Positions 1-5,413 of a DNA stretch of 5,413 nucleotides are shown here, one piece after another. Made by a program: the position numbers and the translations under genes. This stretch comes from Burkholderiaceae bacterium (GTDB taxonomy: Bacteria > Pseudomonadota > Gammaproteobacteria > Burkholderiales > Burkholderiaceae_C): assembly GCA_029864165.1 (NCBI GenBank), contig JAOTTZ010000149.1, positions 1-5,413 of the forward strand, read 5' to 3'. The notes under the pieces are model-generated. The model did no database searches. It was given only the letters and a program-made list of their open reading frames with translations, and was not told the origin of the DNA. How positions within the stretch are numbered: position 1 is the stretch's first letter; every line of letters starts with the position of its first letter.

Positions 1-723
1 GCCGCCAGCGTCGGGTGTTACCGAGTAAGTCGCCGCGTCGGACAAGTCACCGTCGTTGCCTGGGTCAAGGCGGACGATGACGAAGCCGCCCGCGTTTTGT
101 GAGGTGCCCGTTAAAGTCGGTGTCGTGTCGCTCGTGCCGGCGGTGGCACTACCGTCGATGTCAACGTTCACTATTGGTGTGCTGGTGATCTGAAGCTCGC
201 TCGTACTGCTGTCGGACGTCGACGCCACGCCACGTGTCACCGTGGCGGTTACTTCGTAGGTCAGTCCGATAGTCAATGTATTGACGGCGGGCACTGTAAG
301 TGTCCACGAAGTCGCCGTGATTGAGAGCATGCCGTCGCCAGCGGTGTAGGTCACGCCATTGACGGTTACGGTCAATAAGTCACCGCTGACTTCGGTCCAG
401 CGGCCGGTGAGAGTCGGTGTTGTATCGTTCGTTGCCAGTGCATTGACGGTTGGGGCGTTGAGCGCTATAGCTGTTGCAGTGTTGCCTGCCGCGTCGGTGG
501 CGCTGGCCGTCACGCTGGCCGATACGGCTAGGCCACTGATCGGCGTGCTGCCGGACGTCGGCGAAGCGGCGCCCGTATCGACGCTCCAGTTACCACTGCC
601 ATCGGCCAGCGCCTGCCAGCTCACGCTATTGCTTGTGCCAACGTTGTTGTCGGGATCGACGGTGACCGTTATCAAGCTCCCAGCCGGCAGATCTGTCGTG
701 CCTGTAATCGTTGGTGTCGTGTC
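1..723 (-). repeat. Protein-level tandem Ig-like repeats, 297-base (99-residue) period
   Basis: Within the adhesin the motif D-T-T-P-T-(I/L)-T-G starts at residues 627, 726 and 825 (coding positions 723, 426 and 129), giving two exact 99-residue intervals. The units share Thr/Val/Ala/Ser-rich alternating strands, as in bacterial Ig-like adhesin repeats. Sequence between the motifs has diverged well beyond the motif itself, so these are old repeats, not recent DNA duplications. The third unit runs off the window. A less similar Ig-like unit (about 517-612, with VTLSGSSAHIADGSALTLTV) precedes them. Confidence 0.75.
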
Positions 724-2601
724 ACTTGCTGACGTGCCAGCGGTCACCGCCACCGAGGGGGGCGTTGCGTCGTGGCTGAGTGTCGCGCTGTCGGACACGC
801 CACCGACGGTGGCTGTGACTGTTAGGGGGCCGTCGCTCAGGCTAGATAAATCTAAGCCGGCTGCGCTCCAACTGTCCCCGGCAATCGTGGTCACACCGGG
901 AAAGGTCAGAGTGCTACTGCCATCGCTGACGGTCAACGTCAACGCGCTGCCGTCAGCAATATGGGCGCTGCTACCGGACAGCGTGACGCTGTTGTTCTCA
1001 ACGTCGTTGAGCTGGCCGCCGCTGATCGGCTCTGTAATCATCACACCAGGTCCATCGGCCACGGGCTCGGCGGCTGACATCGGTGCAGTAAACGCCCCCA
1101 AGGACGCGAAGGACGCGTTCTTGTCGTAACCGGCGCCTACGCCGTTAACGTCGCCGTTGATCGTCCCCGCCTGTGTTTGCGTGAATGACACGTACTGCAC
1201 AATGGTGTTCTTGTCGTACCCTGCGATGCCGAGCGCCCCTCGCGGCCCGTAATTGCCGCTGCGGTCCACCAGCGATGGCTTGGCCAACACAGTAGCAAGA
1301 TCAGCGATAGGAACACGCCAACTGACGAAAGCGTCGGACCCGCCGGCACTACCCAAATCGATGTTTCCGTTCCAATGTGGGTCGTTGGTGACCGACACGC
1401 CGGCGACCGAATAATTGCTCGCGTCGAAAGGGTAGACACCGTTGTTGGGCAACCAACCCGTGGGTAGAGGGCTGGTTGTCGTAGTGCTGGGCGACAGGTT
1501 TGCACCCGTTCCAGGGTCTAGCAAACGCACTGCCTGACCATTGTTGCGACCATCGACCGACATGAACAGATCGATGCTGCCGTCGAGGTTGGCGTCCATC
1601 CCAACATCAGCCACGCCCGAGAAGTTGGTGACGCTCGTTGGGTTGTCGATGCGCAAGCGAAACAAGAGAGTGTCGTCGGTGTCAGTGGCGGTGCCGTTGT
1701 CGTCGTAGGCGACGTAGGCCGAGCCGTGGGCGGCGTCACCGATGATGTCTGTGTCGGCCGCGCCGGCCTGGCTATCGCCCTGCGGATCTTTGCTGGCGCC
1801 GTACATGACGGCCGTCCAACCGCTGGCGCCACTCAAGCTAACTGTGGCGAGCTTACCGTCGAATTGCTGCAGCGCTTCGGTGGACGCAAACATTGCCGAC
1901 GTGATGCTCCCGGTGTGGGCCTCGAGCACCCAGTTGCCATGCCATTGCTGCGCCGCACCGGTAGTGTCGGTGCTGGCCGCAACGTCGGCTTGTGTTGCTT
2001 TGGCTAGCGCGGAGATCAGCGCCTCGCCCGCGCTGCCGCGACCGACATCGCAGCCGTAGAGCAGCAAGTCACCGCCAGAGGCCAGCGCCCGACCGATGGT
2101 CGCGAGTTGCGGCGCGAGCGCGCCTAGCGATCCAGCGTCATAAGACTGCCCGCCTATGATGAGCTCACCCTCGGCACCGTGGCTGACAAGATGTATCGCG
2201 GCCAGGCCAGTCCTGCCTTGTAGCTGGTGTGCCATTTGCGCGAGAGCGTCGCGCGACGGATCGAGCAACACCACGTTGATACCGCTCCGCGCATCAGCGG
2301 CCAGTTGCTGCCAGTTGGCAACGGCGGTGTCGATGAATAAAATTTCTTGCGCCGGTGCGGCCCGAGACCGCAAGGACTCACGCTCCGATGGCGGCGTCGG
2401 TTCAGCGGTGCGGTCGGCGTGCGCCACAGCGTGCGTGGCGCCATCTACGGACTCAATGGCTGTCGCCATGGCGGCACCGTCGAACATAAAGCGTGCTTCA
2501 AGCGCCATCGGCTGGGGCTTGCGGCGCCGAATACCACTCGGGACGCCGTTCCCAGTTCTGTTGGCCGCTTCGGCAAAGGGCCGTGTGCATTGTTTCTTCA
2601 T
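1..2601 (-). CDS. Giant LEPR/DUF4347 repetitive surface adhesin, N-terminal part (C-terminus outside the window)
   Basis: Reading down from the ATG at 2601, all 867 codons to the window edge are sense, so the gene is truncated only by the window. There is no hydrophobic Sec signal. A basic stretch (IRRRKPQP, residues 24-31) leads into ALEARFMFDGAA (33-44), a variant of the LEPR motif found at the start of many giant Gram-negative surface proteins. Residues about 86-245 are a DUF4347 domain: EILFID (86-91), IHLVSHGAEGEL (136-147) and DLLLYGCDVG (178-187). Residues about 253-508 form an Asp/Asn/Gly-rich domain I cannot name, with an EF-hand-like loop DANLDGSID (336-344). From about 517 onward come Ig-like beta-sandwich repeats. 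Cysteines occur only at 5 and 184. The start overlaps the adaptor stop (ATGA). Met32 is an alternative start, but the coupling and the basic lead-in favour 2601. Likely role (inference): adhesin or biofilm protein exported by the two upstream gene products. The family assignment is strong; the function is not shown. Confidence 0.9.
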   Translation of the reverse strand, partial: MKKQCTRPFAEAANRTGNGVPSGIRRRKPQPMALEARFMFDGAAMATAIESVDGATHAVAHADRTAEPTPPSERESLRSRAAPAQEILFIDTAVANWQQLAADARSGINVVLLDPSRDALAQMAHQLQGRTGLAAIHLVSHGAEGELIIGGQSYDAGSLGALAPQLATIGRALASGGDLLLYGCDVGRGSAGEALISALAKATQADVAASTDTTGAAQQWHGNWVLEAHTGSITSAMFASTEALQQFDGKLATVSLSGASGWTAVMYGASKDPQGDSQAGAADTDIIGDAAHGSAYVAYDDNGTATDTDDTLLFRLRIDNPTSVTNFSGVADVGMDANLDGSIDLFMSVDGRNNGQAVRLLDPGTGANLSPSTTTTSPLPTGWLPNNGVYPFDASNYSVAGVSVTNDPHWNGNIDLGSAGGSDAFVSWRVPIADLATVLAKPSLVDRSGNYGPRGALGIAGYDKNTIVQYVSFTQTQAGTINGDVNGVGAGYDKNASFASLGAFTAPMSAAEPVADGPGVMITEPISGGQLNDVENNSVTLSGSSAHIADGSALTLTVSDGSSTLTFPGVTTIAGDSWSAAGLDLSSLSDGPLTVTATVGGVSDSATLSHDATPPSVAVTAGTSASDTTPTITGTTDLPAGSLITVTVDPDNNVGTSNSVSWQALADGSGNWSVDTGAASPTSGSTPISGLAVSASVTASATDAAGNTATAIALNAPTVNALATNDTTPTLTGRWTEVSGDLLTVTVNGVTYTAGDGMLSITATSWTLTVPAVNTLTIGLTYEVTATVTRGVASTSDSSTSELQITSTPIVNVDIDGSATAGTSDTTPTLTGTSQNAGGFVIVRLDPGNDGDLSDAATYSVTPDAGG
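2598..2601 (-). promoter_or_regulatory. ATGA stop-start overlap between adaptor and adhesin genes
   Basis: The adhesin ATG (2601-2599) shares bases with the adaptor TGA (2600-2598). No Shine-Dalgarno-like purine run is seen in the 20 bases before the ATG (GCGCATCACACC lies immediately upstream), so re-initiation by ribosomes finishing the adaptor is the likely way the adhesin is translated. Confidence 0.7.
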
Positions 2602-3419
2602 GGTGTGATGCGCTTATCGGCTGGGGGCGAAGCCAGATCAACCTGCCCGCTCATTCCAGCAATCAGATCGGGGAACCGGCCGTCGATAGCCGCAACCAGC
2701 TTGACCGTCTGGCTGACTGGGTCCACCCGCGCGTTGACGCGCAGTACCTTCGCCGGGTAGGAGCGCATCGTCTCATCGATTAGCACCTGGAAGGCATGAC
2801 CCGGTTTTACCCAAGCCAACCACTTCGATGGAACAAGGAACTTGAGCTCAAGCGTACTGTCGTCGATGATCTCGAGCAACGGCTGACCTGCTTGCACGTA
2901 TTGCTGATCGCGCACCCTTTGCTCGGCTACGCGTCCAGAAAACGGTGCAATGACAGTGCATTTAGCAAGTACTGCGCTGGTAATGGCGACCTCGGCTTGA
3001 TTTTTCATCACCTCAACCTGCGAAACATCGAGCTCGACCTTGCCAATCGCATTCAGCTCTGCCAAGCGCTGGTTCGCGGCCCAGGTTCTCTCCGCGCCAG
3101 CGAGCACCGCTCGGGCGCGGTTGAATTGCGCTTGCGGCAACGAACAGTCAAAGCCCACCAGAACTTGCCCCTGTTTGAAAGCTGCGCCCTCTTGCACTGT
3201 CACACGGTTAATCTTGGCCTCAATTTCCGCCGCAAGCGTGGTGTAGCGGCGCGGGACGAGCTGGGCGCGGATATCGCGCTGCTCCAGGCTCGAGCGAACC
3301 GTGGTGGTGGTGACCGCTGGCATGGCGCCTAGGGCACTGAGCACGGGTGGTTGATGCGACACATCGCCAGCGTGCACGGATGCGGCGAGCAAGGCGCCGG
3401 CGAACCAGCTGATCTGCAT
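2598..3419 (-). CDS. RND/HlyD-type periplasmic adaptor (membrane fusion protein)
   Basis: This 273-residue protein would bridge an inner-membrane exporter to the outer-membrane channel. Residues 1-17 form a Sec signal peptide (MQISWFAGALLAASVHA, cleavage after Ala17). No lipobox or later membrane segment is seen, so it should be a soluble periplasmic protein. Two lipoyl half-domains (about 64-92, with VTVQEGAAFKQGQVL, and about 154-184, with APFSGRV and QAGQPLLEI) flank a short helical hairpin (about 93-152). At the hairpin tip Arg118 and Leu122 match the first two positions of the RLS channel-docking motif; the Ser position is Glu129. Beta-barrel segments follow (VDPVSQTV 232-239, AGMSGQVDL 254-262). 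An in-frame ATG at 3494 would add 25 residues ahead of the signal peptide and overlap the upstream gene, so I chose 3419, which has a good ribosome-binding site. It is shorter than typical HlyD or AcrA proteins. The family is certain; the substrate is inferred from the downstream adhesin gene. Confidence 0.9.
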   Translation of the reverse strand: MQISWFAGALLAASVHAGDVSHQPPVLSALGAMPAVTTTTVRSSLEQRDIRAQLVPRRYTTLAAEIEAKINRVTVQEGAAFKQGQVLVGFDCSLPQAQFNRARAVLAGAERTWAANQRLAELNAIGKVELDVSQVEVMKNQAEVAITSAVLAKCTVIAPFSGRVAEQRVRDQQYVQAGQPLLEIIDDSTLELKFLVPSKWLAWVKPGHAFQVLIDETMRSYPAKVLRVNARVDPVSQTVKLVAAIDGRFPDLIAGMSGQVDLASPPADKRITP

Positions 3420-3424
3420 AGTTC

Positions 3425-4960
3425 TCACTCCCCAGTGGTTGGGTACGAGCCGACCGCAGGCTCTGCCAACACTGGCAGCGAGCCTTGGTTCCATTGGCGC
3501 AAAGCCAGCGCGATGCTTGTTGTCAGTTCGGCGAGGCTTTGGTCGCGCACGCCCATCAGGCGCGGCTCCAACCCAAGAGTTGCTTGTAGACGACTGGCAG
3601 CCACGTTCAACTGAGCCAACGCTTGGTAGCGCCGCAACAGGCTCAAGATGGCGGTGGTGTTGTTCGCTACCTTGTCTAGCTTGCTGGTGGATTGTGCCTT
3701 TTCGCGCGCAGAGACTTGCTGGTTGATACGCTCATCGACTTCCGAAATTGCATCTGCTCGAACGAACTGCTGATACGCGCTAGCGTACTGGAGTCGGGCC
3801 ACGTGCACCTGCGCCAACACGGCCATCTGCGTGGCGACGCGGCGCTGCTCGCTCAGCGTGACACCGGCTTCGGCGAGCCGCTGTTGCGCCGGGGCCGAGA
3901 ACAAGTTGACAAGATTGAACGACAACAACGCGCCCGCTTTGTTCCAACTGTCGTGCACCAAATGGCTATCGCTGTCGTGGTTAAGGCTATAGTCGAACGA
4001 TAAGTTAGGAAATAGCTTCAGCAAGGTCCTGCGTGTCTCCACTCTGGCGATTCGGGTCTTGTAGAACTGCTCGCGTATGTCGGCGTTTTGCGCAATGGCG
4101 ACATCTTCCATGCGCTCCACTGGCAAGTCCAACATGCGCTTGCTGATGCCTTCCGTGGGCTCTGCGACCGTTAGTTCCCGCGCGAGCGGTGCGTTGATCA
4201 GACTGGACAGTTCCACGCGAGCGGTGGCTTGATCATGCTCGATCGCTTCAAGCAGGCGCAGATTCTCCAACAACTGACGCTGAAAGCGCATGCTCTCCAG
4301 CGGTGGGCGCAGACGCTCTTCCTCAGCTTTGCGTGAGTCTGCCAGCGCCTCTTCGGCCAAGGCGATAGCCCGCTCGACCTCACCCAGTAGCTTTTGTGCG
4401 CTGGCCGCGCGCCAAAATGCTGTTCGAACGTTCTGGATCAGCACGTGCATGGCTTTGCGACGGCGCTCGGAAGCGATCAGCACTCGATCTGCATTCTGTT
4501 GCGCGCCGTAGTACGACAAACCAAAGTCGAGCACGCTCCATGTCAGGCCCAAATCCGACACGGTGTGTGTCCTATCGTTCGAGATGAATGGGTTAGCCAA
4601 CGAAGGTGAACCGGTGACTGAATCGACCGCGCGCGTGGTAGCGTGTTCACTGCGTTTGTGATAGCCAACGGAGGCCACCAGTTTAGGCAGCATGTCGTAC
4701 TGGCTGACGTCGAGCTGATTTAGCGCGACGGCTTCTTCCATCATTCGCGTGCGGCGCTCTAAGTTGTACTTGAGCGCGCGCGCGATTGCTTCTTCTAAAC
4801 TCAGTGGGCCCTTGATTGGCTCGACATCTGCCTGCGCGACATGATGGTCACTTTGCGCGCGCGCGACGATCTCTGTGTGCGTTAATGGCGCGGGGGCCAA
4901 GCTACCACAACCGGTGATGAATGCTGCGCACGCTGAAACGCTGACCATGGAATATTTCAT
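3425..4960 (-). CDS. TolC/OprM-family outer-membrane factor, predicted lipoprotein
   Basis: This 511-residue protein would form the outer-membrane exit channel of the system. The N-terminus has a lipoprotein signal with lipobox ITGC, Cys18 being the lipidated residue; Gly at +2 fits Lol sorting to the outer membrane. Two outer-membrane efflux protein (OEP) repeats follow. The first starts with LSLEEAIARALKYNLE (53-68), has a beta-strand region with GLTWSVLDFGLSYYG (138-152), and continues in a long coiled coil to about 256. The second runs from about 285 to 465, with strand LLSFNLVNLFSAPAQQRL (344-361) and a second coiled coil. Length is normal for the family. The start is preceded by a weak AGGG seven bases upstream. 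It is probably the first gene of the operon: upstream lies a broken insertion-sequence gene on the opposite strand, and downstream the adaptor begins after 5 bases. An alternative role is drug or metal efflux, but the adjacent adhesin gene makes dedicated export more likely. Confidence 0.92.
   Translation of the reverse strand: MKYSMVSVSACAAFITGCGSLAPAPLTHTEIVARAQSDHHVAQADVEPIKGPLSLEEAIARALKYNLERRTRMMEEAVALNQLDVSQYDMLPKLVASVGYHKRSEHATTRAVDSVTGSPSLANPFISNDRTHTVSDLGLTWSVLDFGLSYYGAQQNADRVLIASERRRKAMHVLIQNVRTAFWRAASAQKLLGEVERAIALAEEALADSRKAEEERLRPPLESMRFQRQLLENLRLLEAIEHDQATARVELSSLINAPLARELTVAEPTEGISKRMLDLPVERMEDVAIAQNADIREQFYKTRIARVETRRTLLKLFPNLSFDYSLNHDSDSHLVHDSWNKAGALLSFNLVNLFSAPAQQRLAEAGVTLSEQRRVATQMAVLAQVHVARLQYASAYQQFVRADAISEVDERINQQVSAREKAQSTSKLDKVANNTTAILSLLRRYQALAQLNVAASRLQATLGLEPRLMGVRDQSLAELTTSIALALRQWNQGSLPVLAEPAVGSYPTTGE
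3428..3433 (-). promoter_or_regulatory. Ribosome-binding site deciding the adaptor start
   Basis: On the minus strand GGGGAG lies eight bases before the ATG at 3419, inside the last codons of the outer-membrane factor gene. It supports 3419 over the in-frame upstream ATG at 3494 and suggests translation follows on from the preceding gene. Confidence 0.65.
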
Positions 4961-5023
4961 GTGGAAACCCTAGCGGGTAGTTGTTGCGCGCCTTTAGTTT
5001 CGTGTACCGAACCGAGTTGACAC

Positions 5024-5242
5024 TTGAAGAAAAGCGGGGTAAACCGGGGTCTACTCGTTTTCAGTGATGCAAAGATGACCACCGCACGGTTGGATCGGCT
5101 GACGCACCACTGCCACATCGTGGAGACGGGCAACGAGTCACATCGGTTTTTGCACAGCTCGACGGCGGCCAAGAAGCGCATCAAGGCGCGCGAGCAAGCT
5201 CGCAAGGGCACCACGCAACAGCCATCTGACGACGACATTTGA
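5024..5242 (+). pseudogene. istB: istB-like IS21-family ATPase, 3' remnant
   Basis: The plus-strand frame encodes a C-terminal IstB signature: [18 protein letters not shown] followed by [13 protein letters not shown], then a basic tail ([15 protein letters not shown]) and a TGA at 5240-5242. IstB is the AAA+ helper of IS21-family transposition and is normally about 250 residues. Only about the last 60 are present here. An in-frame stop lies at 5018-5020, and residues before about position 5057 no longer resemble the family, so the nucleotide-binding part (Walker A and B) is missing. No istA transposase is visible. It could be a deletion remnant of an insertion sequence that once sat beside the operon. 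The short open frame with a TTG start is unlikely to be a functional gene. Confidence 0.75.
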
Positions 5243-5413
5243 TCAGTTAGTGCGCGGGGGAATCCGCTACGGGCTACGCCCTTCGCTGCATCCCCCGCGC
5301 GCGCATCGCACGACAAAGGAGACCAAACCAACCGGGCAACAACTACACTTATCAACAGCCGACCATCAAATGATCTGCGCTAATCCGAACTTTGGTAAAT
5401 ATTCGGTGAACCC
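5243..5413. other. Non-coding stretch, nothing recognised apart from the inverted repeat
   Basis: Beyond the hairpin there is a ribosome-binding-like AAAGGAG (5315-5321) with no start codon at a suitable distance. An ATG at 5370 opens a plus-strand frame of only 14 full codons before the window ends (MICANPNFGKYSVN), which I cannot assign. The stretch may include the outer end of the old insertion sequence, but I see no convincing terminal repeat. Confidence 0.4.
5252..5300. repeat. GC-rich inverted repeat downstream of the istB remnant
   Basis: The arms GCGCGGGGGA (5252-5261) and TCCCCCGCGC (5291-5300) are perfect ten-base reverse complements. Inside them GGGC (5271-5274) and GCCC (5278-5281) can form a second small stem with a three-base loop. 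It starts ten bases after the istB-fragment stop and may be the 3' hairpin of the former insertion sequence. There is no T-run on either side, so it is not a classical intrinsic terminator, although it could still hinder transcription. Confidence 0.7.

Noticed and set aside
359..1129. A 256-codon plus-strand frame that looks hydrophobic and could be mistaken for a membrane protein.
   Set aside because: It is antisense to the Thr/Val/Ala/Ser-rich Ig-like repeats of the adhesin, has no ribosome-binding site, and shows no recognisable family. The minus-strand frame has clear domains across the same bases.
1137..2444. Several minus- and plus-strand frames of about 90-120 codons inside the adhesin gene.
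   Set aside because: All are out-of-frame shadows of the continuous adhesin frame. Their translations are Arg/Ser/Pro/Ala-rich and of low complexity, typical of GC-rich alternative frames.
2796..3332. A 178-codon plus-strand frame opposite the adaptor.
   Set aside because: The minus strand here encodes recognisable lipoyl and hairpin segments of an adaptor. The plus-strand translation matches nothing and is a shadow.
3420..3494. A longer adaptor beginning at the ATG at 3494.
   Set aside because: It would put 25 non-hydrophobic residues before a good signal peptide and overlap the upstream gene by 70 bases. The 3419 start has GGGGAG at the right distance.
5017..5022. A perfect TTGACA hexamer on the plus strand.
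   Set aside because: No -10-like element lies 15-19 bases downstream, and the only thing it could transcribe is the broken istB end.
5001..5028. A possible minus-strand promoter: TTCAAG (5023-5028) and TACACG (5001-5006), 16 bases apart.
   Set aside because: Each hexamer matches only three of six consensus bases, which is no better than chance for a region of this length.
5252..5300. Reading the GC-rich hairpin as an intrinsic terminator.
   Set aside because: The stem is strong, but no T-run follows on either strand.
4957..5355. A 132-codon minus-strand frame upstream of the outer-membrane factor.
   Set aside because: It is antisense to the istB remnant, starts with TTG without a ribosome-binding site, and has no recognisable domain.
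1..5413. CRISPR arrays, tRNA or rRNA genes, and riboswitches.
   Set aside because: No short regularly spaced direct repeats, cloverleaf-forming segments or rRNA-like sequence were seen on either strand.

Overview
The window looks like a piece of a GC-rich proteobacterial chromosome, most likely beta- or gammaproteobacterial. This rests on family content (a TolC-type outer-membrane factor, a periplasmic adaptor, a LEPR/DUF4347 giant surface protein and an IS21-type istB fragment) and on general base composition. It does not identify a species.

Layout. Positions 4960 down to 1 hold one tightly packed minus-strand operon of three genes. (1) A TolC/OprM-like outer-membrane factor with a lipoprotein signal (4960-3425). 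(2) After a 5-base gap, a short soluble RND/HlyD-type periplasmic adaptor (3419-2598). (3) Overlapping it by four bases (ATGA), a very large exported protein that starts at 2601 and is still open at base 1, with 867 codons visible and no stop. It carries a LEPR-like N-terminal motif (here LEAR-FMFDGAA), a DUF4347 domain, an unnamed Asp/Asn/Gly-rich domain and the first Ig-like repeats of what is probably a long repeat array. Positions 4961-5413 hold no intact gene. They contain the 3' end of an istB-like ATPase gene on the plus strand (open frame 5024-5242), a strong GC-rich inverted repeat, and sequence I cannot assign.

How the genes fit together. The giant protein has no Sec signal, and it is co-transcribed and apparently translationally coupled with an adaptor and an outer-membrane channel. 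The simplest reading is a dedicated type I-like secretion operon for a large repetitive surface adhesin. No ABC exporter or other inner-membrane component is visible. It must lie beyond the left edge, be encoded elsewhere, or be unusual.

The most interesting points are the His-Gly/Cys pair in DUF4347, which resembles clan CD (caspase-like) cysteine peptidases; the altered LEPR motif; the exact 99-residue period of the first Ig-like repeats; and the minimal adaptor with two cysteines at the base of its hairpin. The gene arrangement itself seems to me to belong to a recurring but poorly characterised type rather than being unprecedented. That is recollection, not a search result.
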